Assembly: GCA_024529925.1 (NCBI GenBank)
Contig: JAFEUB010001194.1
Span: 398,001-462,000, forward strand
Length of the DNA: 64,000 nucleotides
Origin: Ophthalmolycus amberensis
Taxonomy: Eukaryota > Chordata > Actinopteri > Perciformes > Zoarcidae
Direction: 5' to 3'
Shown here: in pieces, positions 1 through 10,515 of the stretch
Position numbering within the stretch: position 1 is the first letter of the stretch
Layout: every line of letters starts with the position of its first letter
Position numbers and translations under genes: made by a program
Notes under the pieces: generated by a model
What the model was told of the DNA's origin: nothing
Seen by the model: only the letters and a program-made list of their open reading frames with translations
Database searches by the model: none

Positions 1-399
1 ACATTTCAGTTATTTGTTTTTACTGTTTTTTGTGCTGCTGACACTTTGCTAACACTCTGCCCACCACACAATTTGATTTGCTCAAGTGCAATTTTTGTAT
101 TTAACGTATTATTTGTCCCTTATTTGTCTCAATACACATTGGATTTACTATTAATGCTAAATACAGTGTTTACTGCCCTTGCTTGACGTTATCTGTGGTG
201 TATTTTAGTATGATAGGTGCTCATAATGTATTGTAGTACTCTGGCCAGTTATTGTTACTGTCACTTATGTATACCACGCGTCTGTTCCTGTACTTCGATT
301 GCTGTGACACGCAGTTTCCCTGCGTGGGATCAATACAGTTTGTTTGATTTGATCTTATTTTAAATGCTGTAACGCAACCCTGAAAAAAAGCAATTATTT

Positions 400-985
400 T
401 TTAAGGACTTTAAAACACAAAGTGCAGCGGAAGGCACGTCGCGGGTATAAAGCAGCATCCCTCGGTTACAAAAGCAGTTGATGCGTCACTGTCCTACTGA
501 AAACAAAGACGCAGACAGGACAGCTCAGCGGGGTTAATTTCAATTTCAATTTCAATTTTTAATCACAAGCAACTCGCTGAGTGAATCTGGACTGGGAGTA
601 AATAAAAGAAACACGCTGGGACTTTTTAACGTCATGGTCGAAGGGTTGCTAGCTGAGCTAGCAGCGTGAGCGTTTATGAAACAGGCTGGCCTTGTTGCTG
701 CCCTGAGCTGTGACGTTAGCTTCAGTCCCGAGTGAATGGGACAGAGCTGTTGTTGTCGTGAGCTAATGGTAGCGCCGCGGCTAGCTAACTAGCTAACCAG
801 TTAGCTCAAAGAGCCCGCAGTACCATTAACACACTGCAAGTTAAAACAGCCTACTTTGATGAATCAGTGGGCAATAAAAAAGCGTAGGGGTTCCAGAGTT
901 TAAGACTTGTGCTGCGCGTACGTGAAAGATGTCCGCCGTGCTGAGAGGAGACAATAACGTTAACGTTACCCATTTTAAAACCATC
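400..985. promoter_or_regulatory. CpG-containing, promoter-like stretch
   Basis: Compared with the AT-rich surroundings, this stretch holds many CpG dinucleotides, repeated GCTAGC/TAACGTTA palindromic motifs and a TATAAA (about 452) preceded by GCACGTCGCGG. It lies just downstream, in the minus direction, of the candidate first exon at 990-1067. I see no coding exon in it on either strand. The first 400 bases show no recognisable feature. Promoter activity is inference only. Confidence 0.25.
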
Positions 986-989
986 TTAC

Positions 990-1067
990 CTCCGCTCCTC
1001 CTCCGGCTTTTTTAACTTCAGGCTGCTCTTCTTCCCGCTGTTCCACGCAGTTTAGGATTTCGGACAT
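990..1067 (-). CDS. Possible alternative first coding exon of sh3d19
   Basis: A 26-codon reading starts MSEILNCVEQREEEQPEVKK and ends in AGGGAE at a strong donor (GTAAGATGG) in phase 0. That is the phase in which the second-SH3 exon at 25391 begins. The ATG lies in a relatively CpG-rich stretch (about 400-1350), so this could be a promoter-proximal exon giving a short isoform with SH3 domains 2-5. Alternatively, an acceptor after TTTAAG at 1109 makes it an internal exon (990-1108) continuing in phase from the exon at 1369-1501. The peptide matches no protein I recognise, and the real start cannot be decided here. Confidence 0.45.
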
Positions 1068-2949
1068 GTCGAATTTCCACTTCGATTGGGAAATATCGTA
1101 ATTTGTGCCTTAAATGATCGCGTTATAAGAGAAGTTGACGATTTTCCGAACTTTCTCGCAGTAAATAAGAACTATCCTGTTGTTTATATGAAAGACATAC
1201 CGGTTGGTCACAGGCAGCACGTTCCCGCTAGCAAGATGTTAGTCGCGTTCACACAGCGCCAACCCCGCTGTGTCCGAGCTATCGCGAGACTTAGTCATGA
1301 TGCATTTAAGGCCCTGTAAAAATGAGTTGAGCTCAGTTGATTTCTTTACAGCTGATTTTGATAATGACCTGGCGCGGCGGCGGAGGAAACAGGAGTTATG
1401 ACCATCATGTGAGACTTCTGTACTCTGCCTCTGGTGTCTCCAACCTGGCACTCAAACATATTGTGGTCTATCTCATCTAGCAGCAGGAGCACCTCATTTT
1501 TCTATTGAAAAGGACAACAAAGGTTATTCACTATTGCTGAATCAACTATATGGATGTCTTGGAGCGGTTTTAGAAGGCTAGTAGTGCACTTTTATGTTCA
1601 GGCAACACCTAAGCCAATGAAAGTAGCTGTACAGTAGTAAACACAGCTGACAGACTCGATAAACCTGATTGAGAGAGACTTTATGGGATCCAAATGTTCC
1701 ACGTCATAGTTTATAAGTACATATACACTAATAGCACAAAACCCTGTGATTAGACAATATTTCTGAATGAAAGCTGAAATACGTGAAAATCACCTCTTCT
1801 GTGGTGTTCAGAGGGTTTGCAGAGTTTATCGGTTAATTATTTCTCAGTGGGATGCAAATCTTACCTGGTGGGGGAGGGTGGGCGTCTGGCTTTGTCTGCG
1901 ATTCACTGAGGTGTTTCGGGAGCCGATGGGCTTCTGAGCAGGGAGAGGAGGGGGGGTGTCCTCAAAGTTATCCGACACTGAGGAAAGAAAAAAAAAACTC
2001 TCTTTACCACAACTTTCTGCTCCAGAAGTGATGTGTAGAAAGAAAGTATTTTAACTCCAGTATATTTTGACGGTTATCACATGAGGTTTGCTGTATCAGA
2101 GGGACACACATGAACCGGCTTTGCTGGGGACCCTGATGGTGGTTGGTCTCCGTGTCATACTTGGTCTGGGTGAAGAGCCTCCATTGCCGTCTACAGGTTT
2201 GACCGCGACGTGATCTGAACAAGGAGACACTTGACTGTAGCTGTGTTTTTACACAATGTAAACAAGGACAACACCGTTTTAGTCGGTCATTTGTGATCCA
2301 GCACAGAAGTACTTCATCTATTCGGTGATTGAGACGATTTTTGTGAATTGATTCGTTGTTAAAAGAACTAGTTCAGAGTAAATATCTAAATATTTAAGAT
2401 ACTAAGTATTAAAGGCCTCTGGAATGTGAGCAAATAAATGTGGCTGAGCCCTTTGATTTAAGGCTGAAGGGGACCCAAGTCAGAGAACACACTACATACT
2501 TGATCTGACACAAGATCTTTGATCTTAATCAAAAAAATGTATCAATAGATGAATCTGTAATGAAAATGTTACGTAGAGTGCATTGCTACAGACCGCTGTC
2601 TTTTGTCTTACACAATATACAAGTAATAAAAATAAACTGCTACTCACTTGATGGACTGTCCACATACACATTCTCTGTGACCCTAGCAGTTGAGTTGTGG
2701 TTGTTTATATTAAGGTTGGGTTGCAGAGGTTCCTTAAAAGGCTTCACTGGAGGGACTGGTGGCGTGTCCTCTTCATGGATGCTGTTGTCTCTGGTCAATA
2801 CAGAAGGACGTGATCTCTTATTGAGTAAAATCTCCAGTTCCTCTTTTACAGGTAGTTCCGCAGGTTTCCTCGGGTGCACAGGTCTTGGGGCGGTTGAAGG
2901 GATTTGGGGGACGTTTGTGATCGATACGTTTTGATAGTCATTATCTACA
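990..2949 (-). CDS. sh3d19: sh3d19, N-terminal half exons (SH3 domain-containing protein 19)
   Basis: SH3D19 is a multi-SH3 adaptor for ADAM proteases, endocytosis and Ras signalling. I read these exons on the minus strand: 2648-2949, 2116-2214, 1865-1977, 1369-1501, and 990-1108 or a start at 1067. All have AG/GT borders and their phases chain without a break. The first exon is proline-rich with a YQNV motif and EEDTPPVPPVKP. The second carries RRPTTIRVPSKAG, resembling the mammalian RKPTVIRIPAKPGK stretch. The third carries DTPPPLPAQKPIG (mammal SPPPLPAEKPIG). The fourth holds the end of the first SH3 (FECQVGDTRGRV...VITP; mammal LECQKGEDTGRV...IITP). Earlier N-terminal exons and the front of the first SH3 were not found. 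The SH3 2-5 exons that should follow are not downstream here but at 25391-15497. The donors at 2115 and 1368 are weak (GTTCAT, GTCATT). The family call is inferred from remembered human sequence. Confidence 0.78.
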
Positions 2950-2956
2950 CTGTGGC
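2950..2956. other. Junction between the sh3d19 N-terminal block and truncated rps3a exon 1
   Basis: On the plus strand, rps3a coding identity (GKKGAKKKI) begins abruptly at 2954. The bases just before it read CTACACTGT rather than the expected LTKG codons, and no start codon or acceptor is available. On the minus strand, the sh3d19 exon ends at 2949 against ACAG. Its apparent polypyrimidine tract is simply the complement of the lysine-rich rps3a codons. Two unrelated gene parts therefore abut within a few bases. Confidence 0.7.
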
Positions 2957-5900
2957 AAAAAAGGTGCCAAAAAGAAGATGTAAGTAGAAAATTCTTACAT
3001 TGTTACACGAAACAAGCGTTTCCCTTTTCACTGGTGTCACGTTGGTACGAGATGTGTGAAGGATGAAGCTGATTTCAAGTAGATGTTATTGGGTCAGCGA
3101 TAGTCTCGTCACCGGCCTCTGTGGCGCTGGATGAAGTCGCAACATGCTGTGTTCCTTTTAACTCTTGAGCTGTTGTATTTAGTCGTAATTCAGTTAATTT
3201 ATACTTCTATGGGATTTGGATAAATACATCTTATAAAGCTGTGGCAGTTTGGCCGCGTAGTTATTACACGTAATATTATTCGCTATAAGCTGCTAACGTT
3301 GCATGCTAGCTTGGATTTAGCCGAGCTTACCTATCAACATGGCAGCCGAAAGACACAATTGGGTGATTGCTGATCAAGTTAATGTTGTACGACATGTATA
3401 AACAACCCGAGTGTCTAAATTGTATAATCACGTTGTTAATGGCCGCGAATCGATCAGATGGAAGTAAACCCTATCGGTGCCCTTTGCAGTGCGTGCTGCT
3501 TTGCTAGCAGCAAGTGTGCTCTGAAGCTCGCTCTACAACCCCGTCCGTGTGTGTTAGTGGACCGGTATATCTGCTCAACGAGTTGGCTCTGAGTTCTTGT
3601 CTCTCTCTCTCCTGCAGTGCCGACCCCTTCTCCAAGAAGGACTGGTATGATGTCAAGGCACCAGCCATGTTCAACATCCGCAATATTGGCAAGACCTTGG
3701 TCACCAGGACTCAGGGAACCAGTAAGTCTTCATAGTGTTAAATTCTCCATATGTAGGGATCGTGCATTAACAGTCAGCATATAAGGATTGAGGCTATTTA
3801 TAGTACACAAAGTGTTGGATTTTCCCCATCACCAAGGCCCCACTGATTCCCCATGCTGTCATTATTTTCATTCCTACATGTACTTTTTTTCCTAACGTGT
3901 TTGTTTATTCCCAACCACTTAGGAATCGCCTCTGATGGTCTGAAGGGACGTGTGTTCGAGGTGAGCCTCGCTGACCTGCAGAACGACGAGGTGGCCTTCC
4001 GCAAGTTCAAGCTCATCACCGAGGATGTTCAGGGCAAGAACTGCCTGACCAACTTCCACGGCATGGACCTGACCCGGGACAAGATGTGCTCCATGGTCAA
4101 GAAATGGCAGGTAATGATCGTGGTTTTTATTTTAATACGGCAAGGCCTTCTGAAAATATCACTGTAGCTGTTGTGAGTTTGGCAACAGTAACAAATTAAC
4201 ATTTATTTAACCTATTCTGAAATATTTTGGGATTCAATATCTAACCCTGTTTACAAGTTGATCGTTTCCACAATAAAAAGTATTTTATATGTATATGCCT
4301 TGGATAAAAATGAAGGATGAGTACAGCGTAAGCTGGTTCTCGGAGCAGTGCTAGTGTACAATGGAAGTTGGGTTGTGACTGGAGGGTCAGTTGGACTGCC
4401 TGGGAATGTTTCACAAAATGGTAGTTTAGTTTTCTCCTTTAAGGTGCTTGGTCAGCTCTTAGGTGCCAATTTTCTTCAGTAACAGAACACGAACTGTTAC
4501 TGAAAAAGCTTGTGAGTCACTGATTTAGTCAATACCACGGTTTATTATGAGAGTATTCTTAGAATATTAGAGCCAGTGGGTGAAACAGAAATATGTAAAT
4601 TTGAGAACTGACTGTTTAGTTGTGATTTTTGTCGTGAGATAACTGTTTGGTAAGTGTGATGTCTCCTGAAGAGCAATATTCTGCATAAGTTCCGTTAATA
4701 TTAAAGCCTGAAGAGGATAGTTGGCTCCATGAAAAATGGAAGAGCAGTTCAGTTAGGCCGATTTAGTTTTTTCCAGCCCCTAAATAAATTGTGAATCAAT
4801 TTGGTTAAGCATCAAATGTACTTGTGATTCCTGAAAGAATAGTTTATGGAATGAATATGAAAGACGGGGAGAAGTGGTTGAACTTTATTCATCCTGTAGT
4901 AACCTTTTTTAAATTGCGCTTTCTAAAACTTTAACTAACGTTAAATGAAAAGTGGTTACCCAACACCAAGTGAATAAAACTACAGTCTGGTGCAGATATT
5001 GTGACAATGTACCTTGTTTAAAGAAGGGAATGTGATAAGCATAGCAGCCTGAGGTCTACACAGTAATGCATAATCACAAACTGAAAGGTGGCATGTTGAG
5101 ACTTCTGTGGTGTAGTTTTTCCCCCTATGGAGTCTAACCAGAATGCATTTGTTCTTTCTGCTCAGACTATGATTGAAGCCCATGTGGATGTGAAGACAAC
5201 CGACGGCTACCTTCTGCGTCTGTTCTGCGTGGGTTTCACAAAGAAGCGCACCAACCAGATCAGAAAGACGTCTTACGCCCAGCACCAGCAGGTCCGTCAG
5301 ATCCGCAAGAAGATGATGGAGATCATGACCCGCGAGGTTCAGACCAATGACCTGAAGGAAGTTGTCAACAAGATGTAAGTCATGTGCAGCTGAATGACTA
5401 TTTGTTAAAAGTATTTTAAAACACTTACAAGTCTTTGAAATTGAAGCTTTGCCAAAATGTAATTCTTATTTGCTTCAAGAGGAGCCTCTAATGTCAGTAG
5501 TGGCTTGATTGCATTAACATAGAAATGTCAAACATCTATTACATTTAGTTATTTACAGAGCGTCGTGGCTTTAGCTGATTAAATGTTACTAATGGATAAT
5601 TGTCCGTTTTGTCGATGGTGACATTTTTGCGATTTTCCTTGTGTTCAGTTAAACATGCCAGTTTAAGGCTGTTTTTGACCAAATACATTCTTGGTCGACT
5701 AACGCACGAATGATTTTGGTAACTAATAGATTAGTTGGCTGTAAAACTGTTTTTTCCACAAAGAATCACACAAAAGCATCACTTTAAATCTTGTTTACCA
5801 GAGATATGTTGCATAAATGTCTTGGAAATATGTTATTCAGTATGAAAAAACGCATAAAAATGCTTGGTCTATTGAGAGAAAAACAATTGGTCGTCTAAAA

Positions 5901-8717
5901 GGGGGTACCGTACTTTCCGGACTATAGAGCGCACCTGTATATAGGCCGCACCTGCTGATTTCTAAAAGAAAAAGAATTTGTACATAGATAAGCCGCACTG
6001 GTCTATAAGCCGCAGGTGTCCCCGTTGAACGGCAAGATGCTTTTAACAGTACTAAAGTTGTCTTCTTCTCTGAACATCATAACATGTCGCTAGCTTCTAA
6101 GCTAATTTTAACATTACGGCCAATGGAGAAATGCTAACCGCGATTAGCATTAGCGAATATAATATATCTTCGTACATCTTTTCATGCAGACATACTTACA
6201 GACTAAGGTCTCTCAAGGCTACCAAACGGAAGAAGTAAAACGAAGTAGCGTGTCTTCTCATTAGAATCTAAAAGCAACGAGGCAATAACTGTTGTTGCTT
6301 TTAGATTCTAATGAGAAGACTGCGCTGCTTCGTTTTACTTCCATTTGGTAGCCTTGAGAGACCTTAGTCTGTAATGTAAGTATGTCTGCATGAAAAGATC
6401 TACGAAGATATATTCTATTCGCTAATGCTAATCGCGGTTAGCATTTCTCCATTGGCCGTAATGTTAAAATTAGCTTAGAAGCTAGCGAGTCGGACATGTA
6501 CTGTTAAAAGCATCTTGCCGTTCAACCTTTTTTGTTAACAGTCCTAGTGAGAGGTAGGTCAAAGGTACTTCAGCCATATTGTAGCGACCCTGTCAGTAAC
6601 AGCTGGTAGCAGAGGGGTTGCTGGTAGCAACTGTTCTGTGTCGGGTAGTGGTGTCACGGATCACGGATCGATCCGTGATCCGTTCGGATCAGCCCTCACA
6701 GTTCGGATCACTTGTGAACCGCGGATCAATAGAGTATTTTTTTTCTTTTTTTTTTACAGCGTAATCATCATAGTGTGTAATAAAGTTCTACTGCTGCTGT
6801 TCCTTTTCAAGTAACAAGTCCCCGAATATCAATGCAGAGTGTCAGTGAACAGATATAAAGCAGTAGTGTGTTCACGTGAACGGAGCAGCTTAGAAGCATT
6901 TAACGGTGAAGTCATGGCGAGCGGAGGAACGTCAGAAGCCGCGGCGTCATTTAAGTCGCAAGTTTGGGAACATTTTGTCTTCCCTGTAACGTATAATGAC
7001 GGATGAGGGTGGTGGACGAAACCGTTACAGTATGTAGGCGTTATTTAAAGAGAAAGACACACGACAACGGCAAAACATCGGCATGTCCACACATATGAAG
7101 AGCCACCATCCCGTCTGTCAGCGACGGGGGACACTCCGGTGTAGAAAACAAAGGATTTCTAAATCTGGTTAAAATGCTTGAGCCACGCTACGAAATCCAC
7201 TCACGCACCCACTTCAGTATGAAGCTGTTCCAGACCTCTATGAGAAGGAAAAGACTGTAGAGACTGCTTTCACCACGGCGGAGTGATTCTTAGTCCTGTG
7301 CTGTAGACACGCCCCCTCTGTGAGAGTCTCACACACACACACACACCTGGTTCAGGTGCTGACAGAAGTATCAGAGTGAAGCTAGACAGGCCCAATAATA
7401 TTCCAGTCACCACAGAAAGGTCGACCATGGAGACAATGGAGATATTCTCATCTTTTTGAAAATAATGTCACAGTAATGGTAAACATTGTTGTGTATTTGA
7501 ATGGCATAACCTGACAGGAAGTAAACACAGACCCAAGTTGTTGCTGAGCAGTTCAGTTCAGTGTAAACAGTGGAGCTAGCTCACTGGCTGTTTCTTTCTT
7601 TCAATATTGATGAAAGGACGAGGATATCAGAATTGAGTATTCTTGAATGTTTTATTTTTATTTATTTATTTAATTTTGTTTCAAATTGGACATATTCAAT
7701 ATTTTTGTTTTCATGTAAGACTATAGCCCAAAGTTATTTGCTTTAAGTGTTCTTGAAGTTCTTTAATTAATAAATGGAAAGCAAAGTTATATTTGTCTCC
7801 TCCCCTTTTCTTTGTTGATCCGAAAAATGATCCGAACCGTGACTCCTGAACCGTGATCCGAACCGAACCGTGAGGTTTGTGATCCGTGACACCCCTAGTG
7901 TCGGGAGCTAGTAAATGTTGTGTTAGACCGGAACCGGAAGTTGCGGTTGTTGTTGTGGCGGAGGAAAGCTACAGAAAAATCTGTATATAAATCGCACCGG
8001 ACTATAAGACGACGCCTCAAAGCGTGGGGTAAAAAGTAGCGGCTTATAGTCCGAAAAGTACGGTAGTTCTATGTCAGTTTATGCAGACTTGTGTTGAAAG
8101 TGTTTTTGCATTAATGTGTTGATTGGTGTGTTCAGGATCCCTGACAGCGTTGGTAAGGACATTGAGAAGGCCTGCCAGTCCATCTACCCTCTACACGACG
8201 TCTTCGTTCGCAAGGTCAAGATGCTGAAGAAGCCCAAGTTTGAGTGTAAGTGATGCACGGCTGTAACACGGGCTGTTTTTATTTTCTACCATCAGTGGGA
8301 ACGCATGATGACGAACAGTTTTGGTCCCAGATGATCGCCTGATTACTAACCATTGAGATCACCTGGTGTTCCCATGCAAGAAAACCATTCTGTTTTCATT
8401 GGTTGTGTGGAAGGATGAAGCAGGTTTGCTCACACTGGTTTCCAGGTGAAATCCTGAATGGGCTTTGAGGCGTGATGGATGAAATGTCATTGCAGCATCA
8501 TTGCAGTTTTCACTTCAAACATCCAGTTGCTTAAATTTGCCAGTGTCCTTCTTAACCTTTCGTTAAAAGCTGTTTGTGTTCTGTTGCAGTGGGCAAACTG
8601 ATGGAGCTCCACGGTGAGGGCGGAGCCACCAGCACTGCAAAGCCAACCGGTGATGACACTGGAGCCAAGGTGGAGAGGGCCGATGGCTATGAGCCTCCCA
8701 TCCAGGAGACAGTCTAA
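2954..8717 (+). CDS. rps3a: 40S ribosomal protein S3a (eS1), 5'-truncated
   Basis: This is a component of the small ribosomal subunit near the mRNA exit site. Exons are 2954-2979 (partial), 3618-3721, 3923-4110, 5166-5374, 8136-8245 and 8590-8717 (TAA). Phases join exactly: AT|T, A|GA, phase 0, AT|G, T|TG. Readable protein is about 254 residues against about 264 in mammals. It runs GKKGAKKKI, DPFSKKDWYDVKAPAMFNI, ASDGLKGRVFEVSLADLQ, then ...GYEPPIQETV. Residues corresponding to MAVGKNKRLTKG are missing because sequence upstream of 2954 belongs to another gene. No replacement first exon was found between 1 and 2953. A poly(A) signal AATAAA follows at 8727-8732. The gene is tail to tail with sh3d19, as in human. 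Its third intron carries a transposon stack. All internal splice sites are intact and the reading frame is undamaged, so it is not a processed pseudogene. Confidence 0.95.
6024..6526. repeat. Long near-perfect hairpin (about 240-bp arms)
   Basis: The arm ends GAACGGCAAGATGCTTTTAA (left) and its complement (right) pair, and the pairing continues with few mismatches to the centre near 6285. There the stem AATCTAAAAGCAAC / GTTGCTTTTAGATT flanks a loop of about 14 bases. Both arms contain CGCTAATGCTAATCGCGGTT-type sequence in opposite orientation. The hairpin lies wholly within the TA-flanked element. Confidence 0.8.
6646..7897. mobile_element. Degenerate hAT transposon nested in the TIR element
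   Basis: The termini TAGTGGTGTCACGGATCAC and (complement) TAGGGGTGTCACGGATCAC are flanked by an exact 8-bp duplication, GTGTCGGG, at 6638-6645 and 7898-7905. This is the hAT signature. Inside, plus-strand codons from 6914 read MASGGTSEAAASFKSQVWEH and, after frameshifts, MSTHMKSHHP. These are typical of the N-terminal BED zinc finger of hAT transposases. The rest of the transposase is deleted, so the copy cannot move by itself. Confidence 0.75.
8296..8374 (+). ncRNA. Candidate C/D box snoRNA in rps3a intron (SNORD73-like position)
   Basis: In the intron between exons 8136-8245 and 8590-8717, a 7-bp terminal stem TGGGAAC (8296-8302) / GTTCCCA (8368-8374) encloses a C box ATGATGA (8305-8311), a D'-like CTGA (8339-8342) and a C'-like ATGAT (8331-8335). 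The terminal D box would be CTGG (8363-8366) instead of CTGA. Mammalian RPS3A introns host the U73 (SNORD73) C/D snoRNAs, so the location fits. I did not verify a guide sequence against 28S rRNA. The degenerate D box lowers confidence. Confidence 0.4.
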
Positions 8718-8726
8718 AACACCTTT

Positions 8727-8732
8727 AATAAA
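8727..8732 (+). terminator. rps3a polyadenylation signal
   Basis: AATAAA lies 10 bases after the rps3a stop codon, as is usual for ribosomal protein genes with very short 3' UTRs. Confidence 0.85.
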
Positions 8733-9312
8733 ACATGTAAATGACCAACAAACTCTACTGTTCTCCTTCTGGCTCAAGTTTTTGTGCATATAGAACTATA
8801 GGGGGTAGTAGATGATATAGATTGGAGTGAGACGAGGAGAAAATGTGATGTCGTGATCTTCGCAATAGAACATCTTTGATGTGACGAGTCTTGGCCAATC
8901 AGCGTTCAGATGTCTACAGTCTTTCCCTCCGTTACAGTTTAAGTTACGTTATATCCCGTTACCGTTCAGACTTGCTGGGTTAAGTTAACGTCCACTGCAT
9001 GCCGAACTTTATCGACTGTTAACGTGATGAAACATGCAGCCCCCCCGTGTTCCGGTTCAGTTCACGCGGAAACCCGAACACCGGCGCATCTGGTTGCAGG
9101 TTGTTTGTTTTAACTCAAAGTAGAATGAGGATGATTTCGTGATCAGAATAACTTTCATGACCACGAAACATGAGGCCCAGATACTGATGAGATGATGAGG
9201 TCAAAGAGCTTCAGGGAGAGGAGGCTGTGTGTGTGTAGTGCAGCTTGACGCAGGGCTGAGATGTGAGTGGATGGGCCTGGATAAAGGTGGAGGTCTAAAC
9301 AGACGTGAGTAC

Positions 9313-9530
9313 AGCTTCCTGCTGTCAGTGTTTTAAATACATTGATAAGGCAGGGTATGCTAAATGCAGCCTCTGCTCCAAGGACATGAACTACTACAGC
9401 AACAAGGGCTCACATGTCCTCTCATCACACTGTTCACTGTAATGACCACAGCCTAACACTAACAGTCCCACGTTGCTCCCAAGAACCCTGAAGTAATGAG
9501 AGGGTTAAGGTGCCTGTACCTTTATTTCAG
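9313..9530 (+). mobile_element. hAT/ZBED transposase BED-finger fragment, copy 1
   Basis: Codons read FKYIDKAGYAKCSLCSKD, followed by SNKGSHVLSSHC. This is the C-x2-C...H pattern of a BED zinc finger as found at the start of hAT transposases. The copy ends in a short shared tail (CCCAAGAACCCTGAAGTAAT) and is nearly identical to the copy at 14015-14245. Stops and the lack of a catalytic domain show it is a fossil fragment. Confidence 0.6.
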
Positions 9531-9847
9531 TAGTGATTAATAACTGAATAAATGAGTTTTAAAGTAAATGTCTTATCACTTCATTTTCTTGTCGAAAATA
9601 GGTATATATATATACATATATTCAGACGTTTTTTATTCATTGTCATACGTATATTCAGACGTTTTTTATTCATTGAACTTAAGCCTATCACTGCCTAAAA
9701 TTGGGCCATAACATATTAAATGATGTGCATTCAATTCATTTTTTATCATGCAATTGTTTTTGTATTATTAATCTGAATTAATGTGTTAAATTTGACACTC
9801 AGGTACTAAACTTTGAATGAACTGTCACTGCATTACTGACTTGTGTC

Positions 9848-10258
9848 AAGGACTACAAACATGGCGTCTAGTAAAAGACTACAAAACCCAAAGTAATCAG
9901 TCATAACAAAGGTTGAAGCTGAACCATTTACCAGCTTGTATATATTTGAATCATGGGGGTACCAGGTATGCTTGTATGTGATGTCATGGCAACACATGCT
10001 GGGATTCCATGAGAGGTGGTGTCATGCAGCAAGGACTACAAACATGGCGTCTAGTAAAAGACTACAAAACCCAAAGTAATCAGTCATAACAAAGGTTGAA
10101 GCTGAACCATTTACCAGCTTGTATATATTTGAATCATGGGGGTACCAGGTATGCTTGTATGTGATGTCATGGCAAAACATGCTGGGATTTCATGAGAGGT
10201 GGTGTCATGCAGCAAGGACTACCAACATGGCGTCTAGTAAAAGACTACAAAACCCAAA
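9848..10258. repeat. 183-bp tandem repeat array, left part
   Basis: Units beginning AAGGACTACAAACATGGCGT start at 9848, 10031 and 10214 (partial), giving a period of 183 bp. Copies are almost identical and include TTGAATCATGGGGGTACCAG. The third unit breaks off near 10258. The same unit resumes at 12596, so the array is interrupted by about 2.3 kb. Confidence 0.85.
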
Positions 10259-10515
10259 AATATTCATACGCCTGTTAGGGATGATTGTCACCTGTTTGTC
10301 ATTATTGATTATTCAGTGTTTAAATCACAATTTAAAAAGATACCAGCACTTCTACTTTATATTCCCCAAAACACCAAAGATATGTATTTATACTGTGTAT
10401 ATTCAGTCAGAAAAGCCAATAGTCAACTTCATTTTGATTATTTATTTGATTCAAAAAGAATAGAAGGCAAATCACTGTCAATCTTCATCTTGCTGATGTT
10501 AACATATGACTCAGG

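Larger units (their letters stand above)
5906..8065. mobile_element. Non-autonomous TIR element, TA target, in rps3a intron 3
   Basis: The ends are inverted repeats: TACCGTACTTTCCGGACTAT at the left and the complement of TACCGTACTTTTCGGACTAT at the right. Both begin at a TA dinucleotide, which suits a Tc1/mariner-like target duplication. Subterminal motifs of the type CTATAAGCCGCACC recur several times inside both ends. The element contains a 500-bp hairpin (6024-6526) and a separate hAT insertion (6646-7897). It has no transposase ORF. It sits in the third intron of rps3a and does not touch an exon. Confidence 0.7.

Noticed and set aside
2954..2979. GKKGAKKKI as a chance lysine-codon run
   Set aside because: Nine residues match RPS3A and the donor has exactly the phase needed for the next exon, so chance is unlikely; kept as partial exon 1.
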